64,000 nucleotides of DNA from CAWAWP01 sp963841205 (GTDB lineage: Bacteria; Chloroflexota; Ktedonobacteria; Ktedonobacterales; JADMIN01). Under the pieces are notes generated by a model that made no database searches, was not told where the DNA came from, and worked only from the letters and a program-made list of their open reading frames with translations. Location: assembly GCA_963841205.1 (NCBI GenBank), contig CAWJCH010000040.1:248001-312000 (forward strand). Direction: 5' to 3'. Below, in pieces: positions 27,494-36,570 of the stretch. How positions within the stretch are numbered: the stretch's first letter is position 1; each line of letters begins with the position of its first letter. The position numbers were made by a program, and so were the translations under genes.

Positions 27494-27705
27494 ACCACTC
27501 CCCATAGCTAAAGCTAGGGGATTCCTGGGCCGAGCACTGCCGTCCAGATGCCCTGGGGCGGTCTCACACGCTCGTTGGGACCATGGTTCTCGGCCCCGCT
27601 CCACAGGCGTAAATTCCCGCAGGCCCTGCGGTACACAAAACAGGATACCATGTGAAAGGAGACGGCGCTTCCTCCCTGCAGCTAAAGCCGGGGGTATCCG
27701 CGCCG
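27494..27705 (-). mobile_element. IS200/IS605-type mini-element B
   Basis: A roughly 210-bp non-coding relative of the element at 9080-9320. On the minus strand its right end is a hairpin (CCCCTAGCTTTAGCTATGGGG) followed by AGTGGTCAAA. It shares TTCCCGCAGGCCCTGCGGTA and has a second hairpin (CTGCAGCTAAAGCCGGGGG) near 27675. There is no transposase. Confidence 0.65.
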
Positions 27706-27787
27706 AAGATTTGAGATGATGCAGGCATTTGAGCCACCCGCGCAAGCGCTCGGAGAGCATCGGGTAGTCGGTGATGCTTGTCATCAA

Positions 27788-27831
27788 GCTGCCTCAACCG
27801 CATGTCGGAGGTTCGAATACTCTCGGTCCCA
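27788..27831 (+). other. 3' half of a tRNA (probable att scar)
   Basis: The plus strand reads a T-arm (GGAGG-TTCGAAT-ACTCT) followed by an acceptor strand and CCA (CGGTCCCACCA). No 5' half is found upstream, so this is not a functional tRNA. 3' tRNA halves left alone are typical of integrase attachment sites. Confidence 0.5.
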
Positions 27832-27994
27832 CCAGAAATATTCTGCGTTGGCGACTACGCCGTCGCCCCCAAAACGCTCCACTATGCCAATTGGTACGCC
27901 AGAACGTGATGCTGCGTTGCCTTGTTTCCTCTCGAGCCCGTTCCCGCTCCAAGGGCCACGTCTGGTAAGGTGCAGCGTCAGCGCTGGTTGCCAA

Positions 27995-28528
27995 CTACAG
28001 ATCGCGACGATACCCCTGGACAACGATGCCGGGCATCGGGCGGAAGTCCGTCTCCGGCGCCGGAACAAACCCCATCCGTTCGTACATCCGTACGGCCGCC
28101 TCCATCACGGGCATCGTATGCAAGCCGACCGCGACGGCGCCAGTCGTTCGCGCGCGTCGCAGGCACTCGTCCATCAGGGCCTGCCCGACCCCTCGTCCTC
28201 GGGCCTCCGGGGCGACGGCCAGCAGCCGGATCTCCGGCCACATGATCGACACCTCCGAGCTCGAATAGGCGTTAGCGGACGGAGGGTACAGGCGGACGAT
28301 CCCTACGAGGTTCCCGTCGAGTTCGGCCACGATCACCTCGGCTGAGCTTTCCCCTTCCAGCGCGGCGACGAGATTCCGCCAGTACATCGGCCAGAAGTCT
28401 GGCGGCATCGTCGCGCCGTACTGCGCATACGCGGCTCGCGTCACCGTATCGATCGCGGCCTTGTCCTGGGGTTCGGCATCGCGGAGCCGGAGAGAAGACC
28501 GGTTACCCGCGCCGCTATCATTCGCCAT
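27995..28528 (-). CDS. GNAT-family N-acetyltransferase
   Basis: A 177-residue acetyltransferase. The GNAT core is clear: SSLRLRDAEPQDKAAIDTVTRAAY opens the fold, IRLLAVAPEARGRGVGQALMDECLRRAR is motif A (R-G-x-G-V-G/A acetyl-CoA loop), and AAVRMYERMGFVPAPETDF is motif B. It starts four bases after the stop of the upstream TetR gene with GGAG before the ATG, so the two form an operon and this enzyme is probably under TetR control. The substrate could be an antibiotic or a small amine; nothing in the sequence decides this. Confidence 0.93.
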   Translation of the reverse strand: MANDSGAGNRSSLRLRDAEPQDKAAIDTVTRAAYAQYGATMPPDFWPMYWRNLVAALEGESSAEVIVAELDGNLVGIVRLYPPSANAYSSSEVSIMWPEIRLLAVAPEARGRGVGQALMDECLRRARTTGAVAVGLHTMPVMEAAVRMYERMGFVPAPETDFRPMPGIVVQGYRRDL

Positions 28529-28532
28529 CAGT

Positions 28533-29150
28533 TCAGCTCCGTTCGATTTCAGGTCTTTCCAGGTTGTGCGCCTCGCCGAGGGCCCGCGCGTAAAACGCGC
28601 GAGCGGTCGAAAGAATATGGTCGCTTTCCTCCGGGTCGCTCACCGCGCGGGCAAGCATCAGCGCGCCGGCCATGCCCGAGAAGAGCACGCGGAGGGTATC
28701 GCTCCTGACGCGGTCGTCTTTCCCGGGCACATACGACCCCAATCGCGCGAAGAACGTGTCCAGCGCGGCGGTGAAACGTTCTCGCACCGGAAACGGTTCG
28801 CGCGAAAGCTCGCCGGCCAGCGCCGCAATCACGCAGCCGGTGGCGGGATCGTCGCGGTGACGCGGATTGAGGTACGCATCGATGATGGCGCGCATCTCTT
28901 CCCCCACAGGTGCCGCCGCTGCCGCCGCTGCAAACTTCTCGCCTGCCTCGGCCAATCCCTCGGCGGCAGCCTCAGCAACGAGCGCGTCCTTGCTGGGGAA
29001 GTGCGCGTAGAATCCCCCGTGGGTGAGGCCCGCCTGCGCCATCACCCCTGGGACGCTCGCGCGGCCCAGCCCTTGGCCACGAAACGCGCGGCTTGCCGTC
29101 CGCACGATGCGCTCGCGCGTCTCTCGCTTGTGCTGCTTGGAGAGCGGCAT
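28533..29150 (-). CDS. TetR-family transcriptional regulator
   Basis: A 205-residue regulator. The N-terminal HTH is typical: RERIVRTASRAFRGQGLGRASVPGVMAQAGLTHGGFYAHFPSKDALVAEA (recognition helix LTHGGFYAHF). The C-terminal ligand domain includes the GCVIAALAGELSREP segment of the AcrR/YcdC-type group. A ribosome site (GTAGGGAG) precedes the ATG at 29150. It is first in an operon with the GNAT gene, four bases downstream, and probably represses it and itself. Confidence 0.93.
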   Translation of the reverse strand: MPLSKQHKRETRERIVRTASRAFRGQGLGRASVPGVMAQAGLTHGGFYAHFPSKDALVAEAAAEGLAEAGEKFAAAAAAAPVGEEMRAIIDAYLNPRHRDDPATGCVIAALAGELSREPFPVRERFTAALDTFFARLGSYVPGKDDRVRSDTLRVLFSGMAGALMLARAVSDPEESDHILSTARAFYARALGEAHNLERPEIERS

Positions 29151-29348
29151 GTCTCCCTACCTTTCGCCACTTCGAAGAAGCTTGCCACCTTGCAAGCGGA
29201 CTACTGCGCGCCACAGCGGCGTACTACCCTTCTCAAGTTTTTCATATGATGGTTATAATGTCAAAACCGGCATTCGTCTACCGGGGAGCGTTGCGAATTG
29301 CTGCATGGGCGGTACTGCATGTAGCCGTATATCTGCAGATATTCGATA

Positions 29349-29372
29349 GGCGGCTGAGCATCCTCAGCCGCC
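29349..29372. terminator. Hairpin, likely bidirectional terminator
   Basis: GGCGGCTGAG and CTCAGCCGCC form a perfect 10-bp stem with a four-base loop (CATC). It lies just downstream of the integrase-tail fragment on the minus strand. Confidence 0.6.
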
Positions 29373-29382
29373 TGTCCGCGGT

Positions 29383-29515
29383 TCAATCCTCTCCCAGGGC
29401 TGCATCCATCGCAGCAGGCGCTTGCTGCTGCATGTGCGGCGTCACATGGCTATAGAGTCCGAGCGTAATGGAGATATGCGAGTGCCCCAGCATCTCTGAC
29501 ACAATCTTGGGCTGG
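29383..29515 (-). pseudogene. Tyrosine recombinase C-terminal tail
   Basis: The minus strand reads PKIVSEMLGHSHISITLGLYSHVTPHMQ, then a short tail to GED. This is the last catalytic segment of a phage-type integrase (the LGHxxxxxTxxxYxH box, with the active-site Tyr in LYSHV). The upstream part of the gene is absent; instead the reading frame comes from a malectin-type domain. The joint lies near QITV/QPKIV at about 29515. Confidence 0.75.
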
Positions 29516-30312
29516 ACCGTGATTTGCCCATTCGTGTCCGCCGTGGCGGTGAAGGGCTCGACGATGGCGATATTCTTGCCGCCGGACGCGGCGTAGGCGT
29601 CGAAGTTGGTCAGCACCTGCGCCCCGTTGACGGCGACGTTGAAGAGGCGCTGGCCGCTGCTGCCCTAGCAAAATCCTGGCTTTCATCCCCCTGCCTTGAG
29701 GCAGGGGGATGAAAGCCAGTCCGGTCCAATTGCCGTTGCTCTACCCGTTCGGTAGACGAGTGCCCTGTCCGGCCGAGCAACGTGGCCTCTTCGGACGCCA
29801 CCCCGTACAATCGGGCCGGGCAGGCCCGTCAGGCGCTAACGCAGTGGGCTACCACATGGGGTACCACATGGGGTACCACATACGTAGCCTGAGCATCCCC
29901 GGCGTTTACGCCTGGGGAGTGCAATAGATCTCGGCGAAGTGCAGCTGCACGGTGTACTGCACCACGGCAAGAGGTTCGGCAGCCTGTAGGTGAAGTTGCC
30001 GTAGCGCTCGGTCTGGTAGGCCTCCTGCGGGGCGGGATTCGTCACGCCGCTCGTGCTGATGCTCGCCGTGGTGGAGTAGGTCTGGCCGCCGCTGTAGTAG
30101 CCGTCCGCGCTGAAGCTACCCGTGGCGCTCCCGCCGGCGTTGATGGAGTAGCCATTGCTCAAGGCCACCGGGGTGCCGCTCCACTGGAAGGTCGCGATCC
30201 CGCCCGCGGGGAGGGTGTAGGTGAAGTACTGCGTCGAGTTCCAATTGACGTCGAAGGTGTCGGCAGACGACGAGGTGTTGTGCGCCACCAGTAGGGCAGA
30301 TGACGGGCACAC
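29516..30312 (-). pseudogene. Glycosidase C-terminus plus malectin domain, broken by a mini-element
   Basis: The minus strand from 30312 shows SADTFDVNWNSTQYFTYTL and GGIATFQWSGTPVALSNGYSIN, resembling the C-terminal beta-sandwich of a GH30-type glycosidase. A malectin-like carbohydrate-binding domain follows (QEAYQTERYGNFTYRL). A frameshift near 29980 is followed by YTVQLHFAEIY in another frame. The mini-element at 29665-29925 cuts it there. The domain resumes after the element as GQRLFNVAVNGAQVLTNFDAYAASGG and AIVEPFTATADTNGQITV. This was a secreted polysaccharide-degrading enzyme; the N-terminal catalytic part is missing. The 3' end is fused to an integrase tail. Confidence 0.65.
29665..29925 (+). 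mobile_element. IS200/IS605-type mini-element C
   Basis: A roughly 260-bp non-coding element. The left end is a perfect 20-bp hairpin (CTGGCTTTCATCCCCCTGCC / GGCAGGGGGATGAAAGCCAG). The right end has the hairpin TCCCCGGCGTTTACGCCTGGGGA and then GTG-CAA. A short unit, TACCACATGGGG, is repeated just before the right hairpin (three TACCACAT units here, two in the copy at 32519). It lies inside the malectin coding sequence and lacks a target duplication, as expected of this family. Confidence 0.75.
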
Positions 30313-30391
30313 CTACGACTTGCTAAGAAACCTGCCCCTGAGTGCTTTGGGGCCTGGTCGAGGGTCGCGGCTGGCATTTGCTGGATATTTC

Positions 30392-30560
30392 TTGACACTC
30401 CACACGGGCCAAGGCCCGATGGATGCTCAGGAAACGCTTGTGGCAACCCACTACGTTAGCTCTTGAAGGGCCTGCCCGGCCCCGAGAGGCGTTGACGGCA
30501 TCGCCGGGCGAGCTCGGCTCAATCAACCCGACGCAAGCGCAGCGCACCACGTCCAAGATA
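30392..30560 (-). mobile_element. Degenerate IS200/IS605-type right end, copy D
   Basis: Read on the minus strand, the segment includes GGGCCGGGCAGGCCC, GAGCTAACGTAGTGGG, and CTGAGCATCC followed by a hairpin (CGGGCCTTGGCCCG) and GAGTGTCAAG. This is collinear with the right halves of the copies at 29665 and 32519. I could not find its left hairpin. The surrounding 30561-30823 has small hairpins (GGCTTTCGGCTAAAGCC) but no gene. Confidence 0.55.
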
Positions 30561-30823
30561 CGTTAGTGCTTTTACCCGCAGGAACGATTGACTGCGGAAC
30601 CGCCAAACCCTATTTGATTGGTGAGGTGCAAAGTGCCTATGGACCTATTCTTGCACAGGCAGGCGGAATCGGCAACCGCAACAGGCTTTCGGCTAAAGCC
30701 ACGCAGACCCTTTCATCCGCATGGGCTGAAGCCCAGCGGCTTTACGGGTCCTTCGGTAAGCATGGGCGCGTCTTCTGACGTTGGCGGATGTTGCCGATGG
30801 ACTCGATACGCACGCTCGTGCGA

Positions 30824-31996
30824 TCACGCGACGGTGAAGCGGATCCAGCCGCGCACGACACGGTGGCTCAGTCCACTGAGGTCCGTGATTTCGTAGCCCG
30901 CAGCGACGTGGCGCAGGGGCAGCGCCAGGAAGTACTGCGTGTCGTTGTAGTTCTCCTGGGCGACGTAGACGTGCGTGGCATCCACCCCGACGATCAGCGC
31001 GACGTGCCCCGGCGAGCTTGTCAGCCCCGATGTCCATCCCACGCGCAGGTCGTTCACATCCTGGAAGACGAGCACATCGCCAGCGGAAGGTGGAAACGCA
31101 CTCATTCCCTGGCTGGCGTCGTCGGAGACCTGATAGCTCCCCGCGGGGAAGGTGCGGATGACGCCCGGCTGCAAGGCACCGTCCTGGTAATAGTCGAGGT
31201 AACGGGCCGCATTCCCGGGCAGATGGGGGAGGCCCAGCCGCTCGGCGAGGTACCGGTTGATCACCTCGGTGCACTGGAACAGGTACCAGTCGGGCGAGCC
31301 CGTATTGCTGCAGAGGTACACGCCGTCCAGACCCCGCCAGCCGGAAGAGGTGGGTGAGGCGAGCTGCTTGCTCCACGATGCCGACGCATAGCCGAGCTGT
31401 TGTTGCATGGCGGCGCACGTCTGCGCGGACGGCGTCACTGCGTGGGCGACGAAGCTTTGGGGAGCGGGTTGATAGGTGGCAAGGGCCCGCTCGAATGCCG
31501 ATTGGTGTTTGGGCGCATCGGGGGCGCACCAATCGGCCAGGACGTAGTCGTCCCCTGCGAGGAAGATGCGCACGAGACAGGGCGCACGCCCCTGGCTTGA
31601 GGTGCGATCCGCGTCGAAAGCTGGATACTGGCCGACGTGTGCGGTGGGCGTGCCGCGCTGGGCGAAGGCCGTCGGCATCCCCGTTCCGTGGAAGACGCCC
31701 ACGACCACGACGGCGTGGCTGCTCGGCTCATCGACCTCGAAGGTGACGGACGCGTTCGCGCCCGCCTCCACCGCACCGGGCTGCGGAAGTGCTCGCCATG
31801 CGAGCGGGACGGTCAAGCGAAACCCGAGCCTCGCGTCCGCATACACCCAACTATCGGGACTCGTCGGGGGCGCGCTCGGAGAGACGGCGGTGCTCGCCCC
31901 GTGCACTGCCGACATGGAGGCGTGACCTTGCGCACACGCGGTGCACAGGAACAGCAACAATGCGAACAGGCGACGCATCGGGGGCAGGTGGCGCAT
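30824..31996 (-). CDS. Exported CHAP-domain (NlpC/P60-like amidase) protein
   Basis: A 390-residue secreted protein. A signal peptide is evident (MRHLPPMRRLFALLLFLCTACAQ); the Cys in TAC does not fit a strict lipobox. Residues 45-185 form an unknown beta-rich domain. A CHAP amidase domain follows, with the catalytic Cys242 in LFQCTEVINRYLAERLGL, His331 in SPGHVALIVG and a polar third residue in YVAQENYND (about 348). It probably cleaves peptidoglycan peptides or another amide outside the cell. The start at 31996 is the upstream choice; 31978 (MRRLF) is also possible. It stands alone, with no co-oriented neighbour. Confidence 0.85.
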   Translation of the reverse strand: MRHLPPMRRLFALLLFLCTACAQGHASMSAVHGASTAVSPSAPPTSPDSWVYADARLGFRLTVPLAWRALPQPGAVEAGANASVTFEVDEPSSHAVVVVGVFHGTGMPTAFAQRGTPTAHVGQYPAFDADRTSSQGRAPCLVRIFLAGDDYVLADWCAPDAPKHQSAFERALATYQPAPQSFVAHAVTPSAQTCAAMQQQLGYASASWSKQLASPTSSGWRGLDGVYLCSNTGSPDWYLFQCTEVINRYLAERLGLPHLPGNAARYLDYYQDGALQPGVIRTFPAGSYQVSDDASQGMSAFPPSAGDVLVFQDVNDLRVGWTSGLTSSPGHVALIVGVDATHVYVAQENYNDTQYFLALPLRHVAAGYEITDLSGLSHRVVRGWIRFTVA

Positions 31997-32518
31997 GATC
32001 TGAGCTCAGTGATGCTCGGCGAGGATGTGCGATGAAATCGACGGCGTCCCCCACCATACCACGCCGGGTCTCGGGTATGTACGCCACGCTACTAAAGGTG
32101 AGACTCACATACTACACGCAGTCGTCAAGCGCTTAAAGCTCTTACGACCGTTATGCAGCAGGGAGCCGAATGCCAACTTGCGGTTTACAAAGCCACTTCC
32201 ACACGTCCACTCGCGCCCACTGACGTCCGGAAAACCCATGAAAATTGGCGTCGAAGCTGGCAGAGTAGTCCAGGCGCGTCCATGCACGGTTGCCTGGGTT
32301 GGCGTAGTGACTGCGCGCTGTTGTCGGTGTGCAGCCAGCCGGCGCGTGGCTCAGCAGGACGGAACTGCACCCGGGCACGGGCCGTAGTGACGGAACGCGA
32401 CCGACGGCAAGTTTGACCGCGTGCTAACTCCCGGATGTTGCTGTGAGCGCGCGACGGACCACACTGGGATGACCATCACGAAGCACAGCACGCCCAGTTG
32501 CATGAGTCGACGCATTGC
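31997..32518. other. Intergenic with att-like repeat 1 at 32175-32194
   Basis: No gene is supported. At 32175-32194 the sequence AACTTGCGGTTTACAAAGCC matches repeats at 35954 and 40124. After it, CGCGCCCACTGACGTCCGG resembles CGCGTCCACTGGCGTCCG following the 35954 repeat. Confidence 0.5.
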
Positions 32519-32768
32519 CTAGCAAAATCCTGGCTTCAGGCCCCCTGCCTTGAGGCAGGGGGATGAAAGCCAGTCCGGTCCAATTGCCGTTGCTCTACCC
32601 GTTCGGTAGACGAGTGCCCTGTACGGCCGAGCAACGTGGCCTCTTCGGACGCCACACCGTACCATCGGGCCGGGCAGGCCCGTCAGGCGCTAACGCAGTG
32701 GGCGTACCACATGGGGTACCACATACGTAGCCTGAGCATCCCCGGCGTTTACGCCTGGGGAGTGTCAA
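32519..32768 (+). mobile_element. IS200/IS605-type mini-element E
   Basis: A 250-bp near-identical copy of the element at 29665-29925, in the same orientation. Its left hairpin is slightly imperfect and it has two TACCACAT units in place of three. The right end is the hairpin TCCCCGGCGTTTACGCCTGGGGA, then GTGTCAA. It contains no ORF. Confidence 0.75.
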
Positions 32769-33067
32769 CCTTCCTTTCTCCGCGTCCAGCAGGCATGAAC
32801 TGCCGAATCGAACCGGCTGCAAGTGTACCTGGACGAGCGAAGTAACGCCATCACCCGCGTTGATGCCTCCAGGTCGACAGAGACAAAGATGCTCGGGATG
32901 TCCGAACGTATGCTACGGCGTATAGACATCGCGCGTTGAGCGAGCTACTCCTTTTTTCAAGCTAGCTGCATCCTGTACGCGCATGTTCGCGGATGACCGC
33001 CGAATGAGGAGAACTCAGCGCTCAAATCTCTCATCCGCCCGCCGACGTTCGCCACTGACTGCCCGGC

Positions 33068-33102
33068 TTGGCGTCAGGGTTGGCGTCAGGGTTGGCGTCA
33101 GG
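33068..33102 (+). repeat. Triple 12-bp direct repeat
   Basis: TTGGCGTCAGGG occurs three times in tandem. It is preceded by CGACGTTCGCCACTGAC, which also precedes TTGGCGTCAAG at 36240. Such short direct repeats near att cores look like integrase arm-binding sites. The flanking 32769-33413 shows no supported gene. Confidence 0.5.
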
Positions 33103-33413
33103 TGCGCGGAGCACGCAAAGGCTCACCCGCTGACCGCGGGACTAGGTGTGTCTGCAGGCGGTCGCGCGGTCCATGCGGGCTAGCTCCTCGTCGTATGCCT
33201 GGCGCCGACGGTAGCAAGCGGGAGGAATCGCCCCGCCCAGCATTGTCCTTGCGCCCCGAGGTTGGCGTGGTCGTCGATCGGCTGCGTCCGTCGCGTCGGG
33301 CAACCCCCTACCTCGCGAGCCCCTGCCGCAGCCGAGTTGGTGCGTTCGCGCCCTTGCCCTCCTCTCCGTCCGCTCGCGCGGCCCTCCGACGTGCGGCGCC
33401 CGCGTCGCGCCGC

Positions 33414-33599
33414 TCAGTTCGCCGCCCTGTCGCCGACGAGGATCCACACGCACCCGGCCAGCAGCAACGCACCGCCGACCGCCAAGGCGACGGAACTGGT
33501 GTGGGGGACCGGATTCGCGCGGACCGTGAGGTGATTGGCCAGGCCGAGGACCGCGAGGACCGCGAGGACCACGCCGAGCCCGATCAGCGCAACCTTCAT
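33414..33599 (-). CDS. Small two-TM membrane protein
   Basis: A 61-residue protein starting MKVALIGLGVVLAVLAVLGL, followed by a short polar loop (NHLTVRANPVPHTSS) and a second hydrophobic segment (VALAVGGALLLAGCVWILVG). The ATG at 33599 has AAGGGAG upstream with good spacing, which supports the short start over the 189-codon frame. The function is unknown. It lies alone between att-like repeats 1 and 2. Confidence 0.6.
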   Translation of the reverse strand: MKVALIGLGVVLAVLAVLGLANHLTVRANPVPHTSSVALAVGGALLLAGCVWILVGDRAAN

Positions 33600-34085
33600 G
33601 AAACACTCCCTTCCCGAGGCTCTGCCCGCGGGCGCGCCCGCAGATCTACCGTCGTACAGCACCCAGGGGCAGCTGCGGGCAGCCCACCCTGAGATGTGAG
33701 CAGTATAGGGAGGCGGCCAGGAGCAGCCAAGCGACCGCCGGCAGGGCCCCCTCCGGTTGGAGCGTTGAACCGCTGAACCGAAGTCCGAAGATGAGGTATC
33801 CGTGGACGTCCGTCGACGTCCGCCACAGTCCGCCGTGTCGGCCAAAGCGGTCAGAAACCATCGGCGAGCGAGCAGATCGAGCGGGCAGCGTGTGCGTCGC
33901 CCCGCGGCGCTGACTACGCGGCATCTCCCACCCGCCCATGACATTTCCATGCAGTCGGCATTGATACTCGCATTGACGCTCATCGGTTTGCGGAGCAGCC
34001 ATGAGCGGGCGGCGCTGACGATTCACGACGCCCCCTCCGGCGCGCGCAGCCGAGTTACCTGCTCACGGGGCACGAGCGGAGGTAG

Positions 34086-34289
34086 CGATGCGACAGCGAC
34101 CCATCCTGGCGGGACCCCGCGTCCGCGGCCGGATCCGGTATCGCGGCGGGGCACACCTTCACGTTCACCTTCACGGTGAATTGCCTGAATCCGACCAAGT
34201 ACTGGGGCATGGCGCCCTACGTCTTCACCTACACCTTGGCGACCAACACCTTGAAAGGCAGCTACGGCGTCACCTGGCACCGCTACTAG
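34086..34289 (+). pseudogene. C-terminal fragment of a secreted beta-rich protein
   Basis: In frame 3 the sequence reads AGHTFTFTFTVNCLNPTKYWG, then APYVFTYTLATNTLKGSYGVTWHRY before TAG. The alternating Thr/aromatic pattern is typical of an extracellular beta-sandwich. A stop lies just upstream (34083) and there is no start, so only a tail of about 65 residues remains. The family is not identified. The rest of 33600-34954 holds nothing I can support. Confidence 0.35.
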
Positions 34290-34954
34290 GTCGAGCAGGC
34301 CGCGCGTGCCAGTGTCCGCCGCCCGTCCGTTCCCCCTCGCCGCCATATGCGGCTGTCGATTCGCGTTGAGGCCACCATCGACTTCGAGGGGGAGCGGACG
34401 CCTGGTCAACGAGAGCGCACACGGGCTTCACAACAAGTACAAGCAGTGCGCTCCTAGAAGAATCGAGGTGGTTGCGTTCATTTTACCCTGCCAAATCTCG
34501 CGGTGCGGCCAGGTCGCTGTACCGGACGCGACCCTCGCGCCCGCCTGATGCCGTGCACGACGTTATCGAGCGTGCAAAGTAACAAGAGCTCTAGGCAGGA
34601 TTGTGGGGAACCACTGACCCATGGGGAATCAAGAGCGTCGCACAACAGGATCGTTCGGCGCCCAGTCGCTGGCAACGAAGACAAATGTGTCGACCGTTGA
34701 CCGCTCAGCAATCACGCCCGGTCGGATCGTTCTCAAGGTATGACCTGAAAACAATGTCTTTTCGCGCTCAGTCCGTCACCGTTCGTCAGCGCACGCCACA
34801 GTCGGAGATTTCCGGCATTGGGTCAGGCTGGCGTTCGTCTATGTGCGCAGACGTCCACCGGCGTTGGGGTCGCGGATGGGGTCGGGAAGGTCGTGCGCTA
34901 TCCCCCTGACAGGCGTCGACGCCCGCGACGGTGCAACGGTGGGACGAGGCAGGC

Positions 34955-35593
34955 TCACGCGGAGGGTGCGTCGGCCGCGACCGGCGACTGTCGTGGGCGC
35001 AACACGGTGGCACGCCCACGCCACCGCCCAAGCGGCGTCCGGCGCATCCGGTCGGCGCGAGCCTGTGCGAGGACTTCGCGCATCTGCTCCAGGTGCCCGA
35101 TCGCGTGACGCAGCCCCACCAGGTAGCGCGCGGTCGCGCCCATCGGGGGGCTGCCCTCCCACGGGACATACGCGTTGTCGCGGTCCGGCCGATCCGGCCA
35201 CATCGCCAGGCTAGCGAGGCAGAGGCGGCGGCACTCCTCCAGGCGGGCGCGGCACTGCGCCACGGTGGCGATCTCGCGCCACGGCACCTCGCGCCTTGAG
35301 CGGCCGTGGGAGGGCACCCCGCGGGCCAGCTCGGCCGCCAGCGCGGCGGACTCCTCGGCGGTGGCGGTCACATGCGCGACGAGGTGGCCCAGCGTCCAGC
35401 CGGCGTTCACCTCGCCGTCCTCGTCGGCACCGGGGTCGTCCGCAAGGGGATCCTCCGGGAGGAAGGAGACGTCGACGTCCCTGCGCCGGCGGAGCAGGCG
35501 TAGCATTTGGTCGACGATGTCGTCCGTCAGCCGGTAGAGTTGCACGGTGGTGGTCGCCTCGCCGTCGGCGGGCCATGCGATCGATCCCGACAT
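34955..35593 (-). CDS. DinB-like four-helix protein
   Basis: A 212-residue protein of the DinB/YfiT superfamily (metal-dependent thiol transferases or detoxification proteins). The start at 35593 has a consensus AGGAGGT. Helix 1 holds VQLYRLTDDIVDQML. The next helix has NAGWTLGHLVAHVTATAEES with the first metal-type His, the third VAQCRARLEECRRLCLASLAMW, and the last ARYLVGLRHAIGHLEQMREVLAQAR with HxxxH-like His residues. The three-His arrangement of DinB proteins is therefore likely kept. Enzymatic role unknown. It sits between att-like repeats 1 and 2 as possible cargo. Confidence 0.85.
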   Translation of the reverse strand: MSGSIAWPADGEATTTVQLYRLTDDIVDQMLRLLRRRRDVDVSFLPEDPLADDPGADEDGEVNAGWTLGHLVAHVTATAEESAALAAELARGVPSHGRSRREVPWREIATVAQCRARLEECRRLCLASLAMWPDRPDRDNAYVPWEGSPPMGATARYLVGLRHAIGHLEQMREVLAQARADRMRRTPLGRWRGRATVLRPRQSPVAADAPSA

Positions 35594-36570
35594 CTTCGTA
35601 CACCTCCTACTCGCGCCCGACTATACCAGATGGGCGTCGCCGATACCAGAGGTCGCCCCGGGGCCGGAAGGGCTAATGCGGGAGCGCAGGGCGAACGGTT
35701 CGCGCGATAGGCAACGTGGCGTTCGCCGATTCGGTGAACTTTGATTGATTTGCGACCTGGGCATGACTAGAGTGCATGACTCACTAGAAGGAATTGGTAC
35801 GCTTCGGCACTTCCCGTTCCCGCCTAGCCTTCTGCGCTAGCGTAACGGTTGGCGTAAACTCGCTCAATATCAAGGAATCGGCCTCAGGCAATAACGCATA
35901 AGGCCGCCTATTTTCAGGATTTCGTTGGAGCCGACGGTGGGATTCGAACCTACAACCTGCGGTTTATAAAGCCGGTCCCTTGCGTCCGTCCGCGTCCACT
36001 GGCGTCCGCCAAGCACGGACAATTGAGACATTTGGCGAGCCGATTGTTCATCGATGTTTGTCTGTGTGTGTCTCGGTTGGGGTCAAGCTATTGACGACAT
36101 GCTGCGGCAAGGTATGTCGCCATCCGCATCCCGATTTCCAGCCGGTCGGTTCGTCGTCGTCTGCCTTCGTCCATGAATGTCGAATAATTCAGAGCTCGCG
36201 TCCACGTGTGTTCGCCGACGTTCGTCATTGACCGCATGGGTTGGCGTCAAGTTTGGCGCTATGCTATCCCGACGCCGTGCGTCCCGTGATCGACGAAACC
36301 GCTCGATCGACGGCAACGCTCGCCGCACCAGGTCGCACCCGCCCCACAGGTACGGGTTGTTGGCGAACTACTCGGTGCGACTAACAAATAGGGCTCGCAG
36401 CAACCAGCAAGCCCTGCGATCGCAGTGAGCGCGGTGCGCACATTGCGGACCGTGCGTGTACCTAACTGACGGTGACGGGACGTAACGCTTCCGCCTGGGG
36501 CCGTTGGCTGTGAGAGCGGCCATAGGCGGGCGGCGTACTGGATCGGTCCGTGGGACTGCAGGTAGGCGCG
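35594..36570. other. Intergenic with tRNA 3' half and att-like repeat 2
   Basis: On the minus strand, 35931-35973 gives a T-arm (GTAGG-TTCGAAT-CCCAC) and acceptor end with TCCA, but no 5' half of a tRNA. The att-like repeat AACCTGCGGTTTATAAAGCC is at 35954-35973. Arm-like repeats (CGACGTTCGTCATTGAC and TTGGCGTCAAGTTTGGCG) follow at about 36210-36260. No gene is supported here. Confidence 0.55.

Noticed and set aside
33068..33102. CRISPR-like array
   Set aside because: The units are adjacent without spacers, and only three copies exist.
33142..33606. Minus-strand ORF of 154 codons
   Set aside because: Arg-rich, overlaps the better supported 61-residue membrane protein in another frame, and has no ribosome site.
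35931..35985. Functional tRNA gene
   Set aside because: Only the T-arm and acceptor 3' strand are present; no D-arm, anticodon arm or 5' acceptor strand follows.
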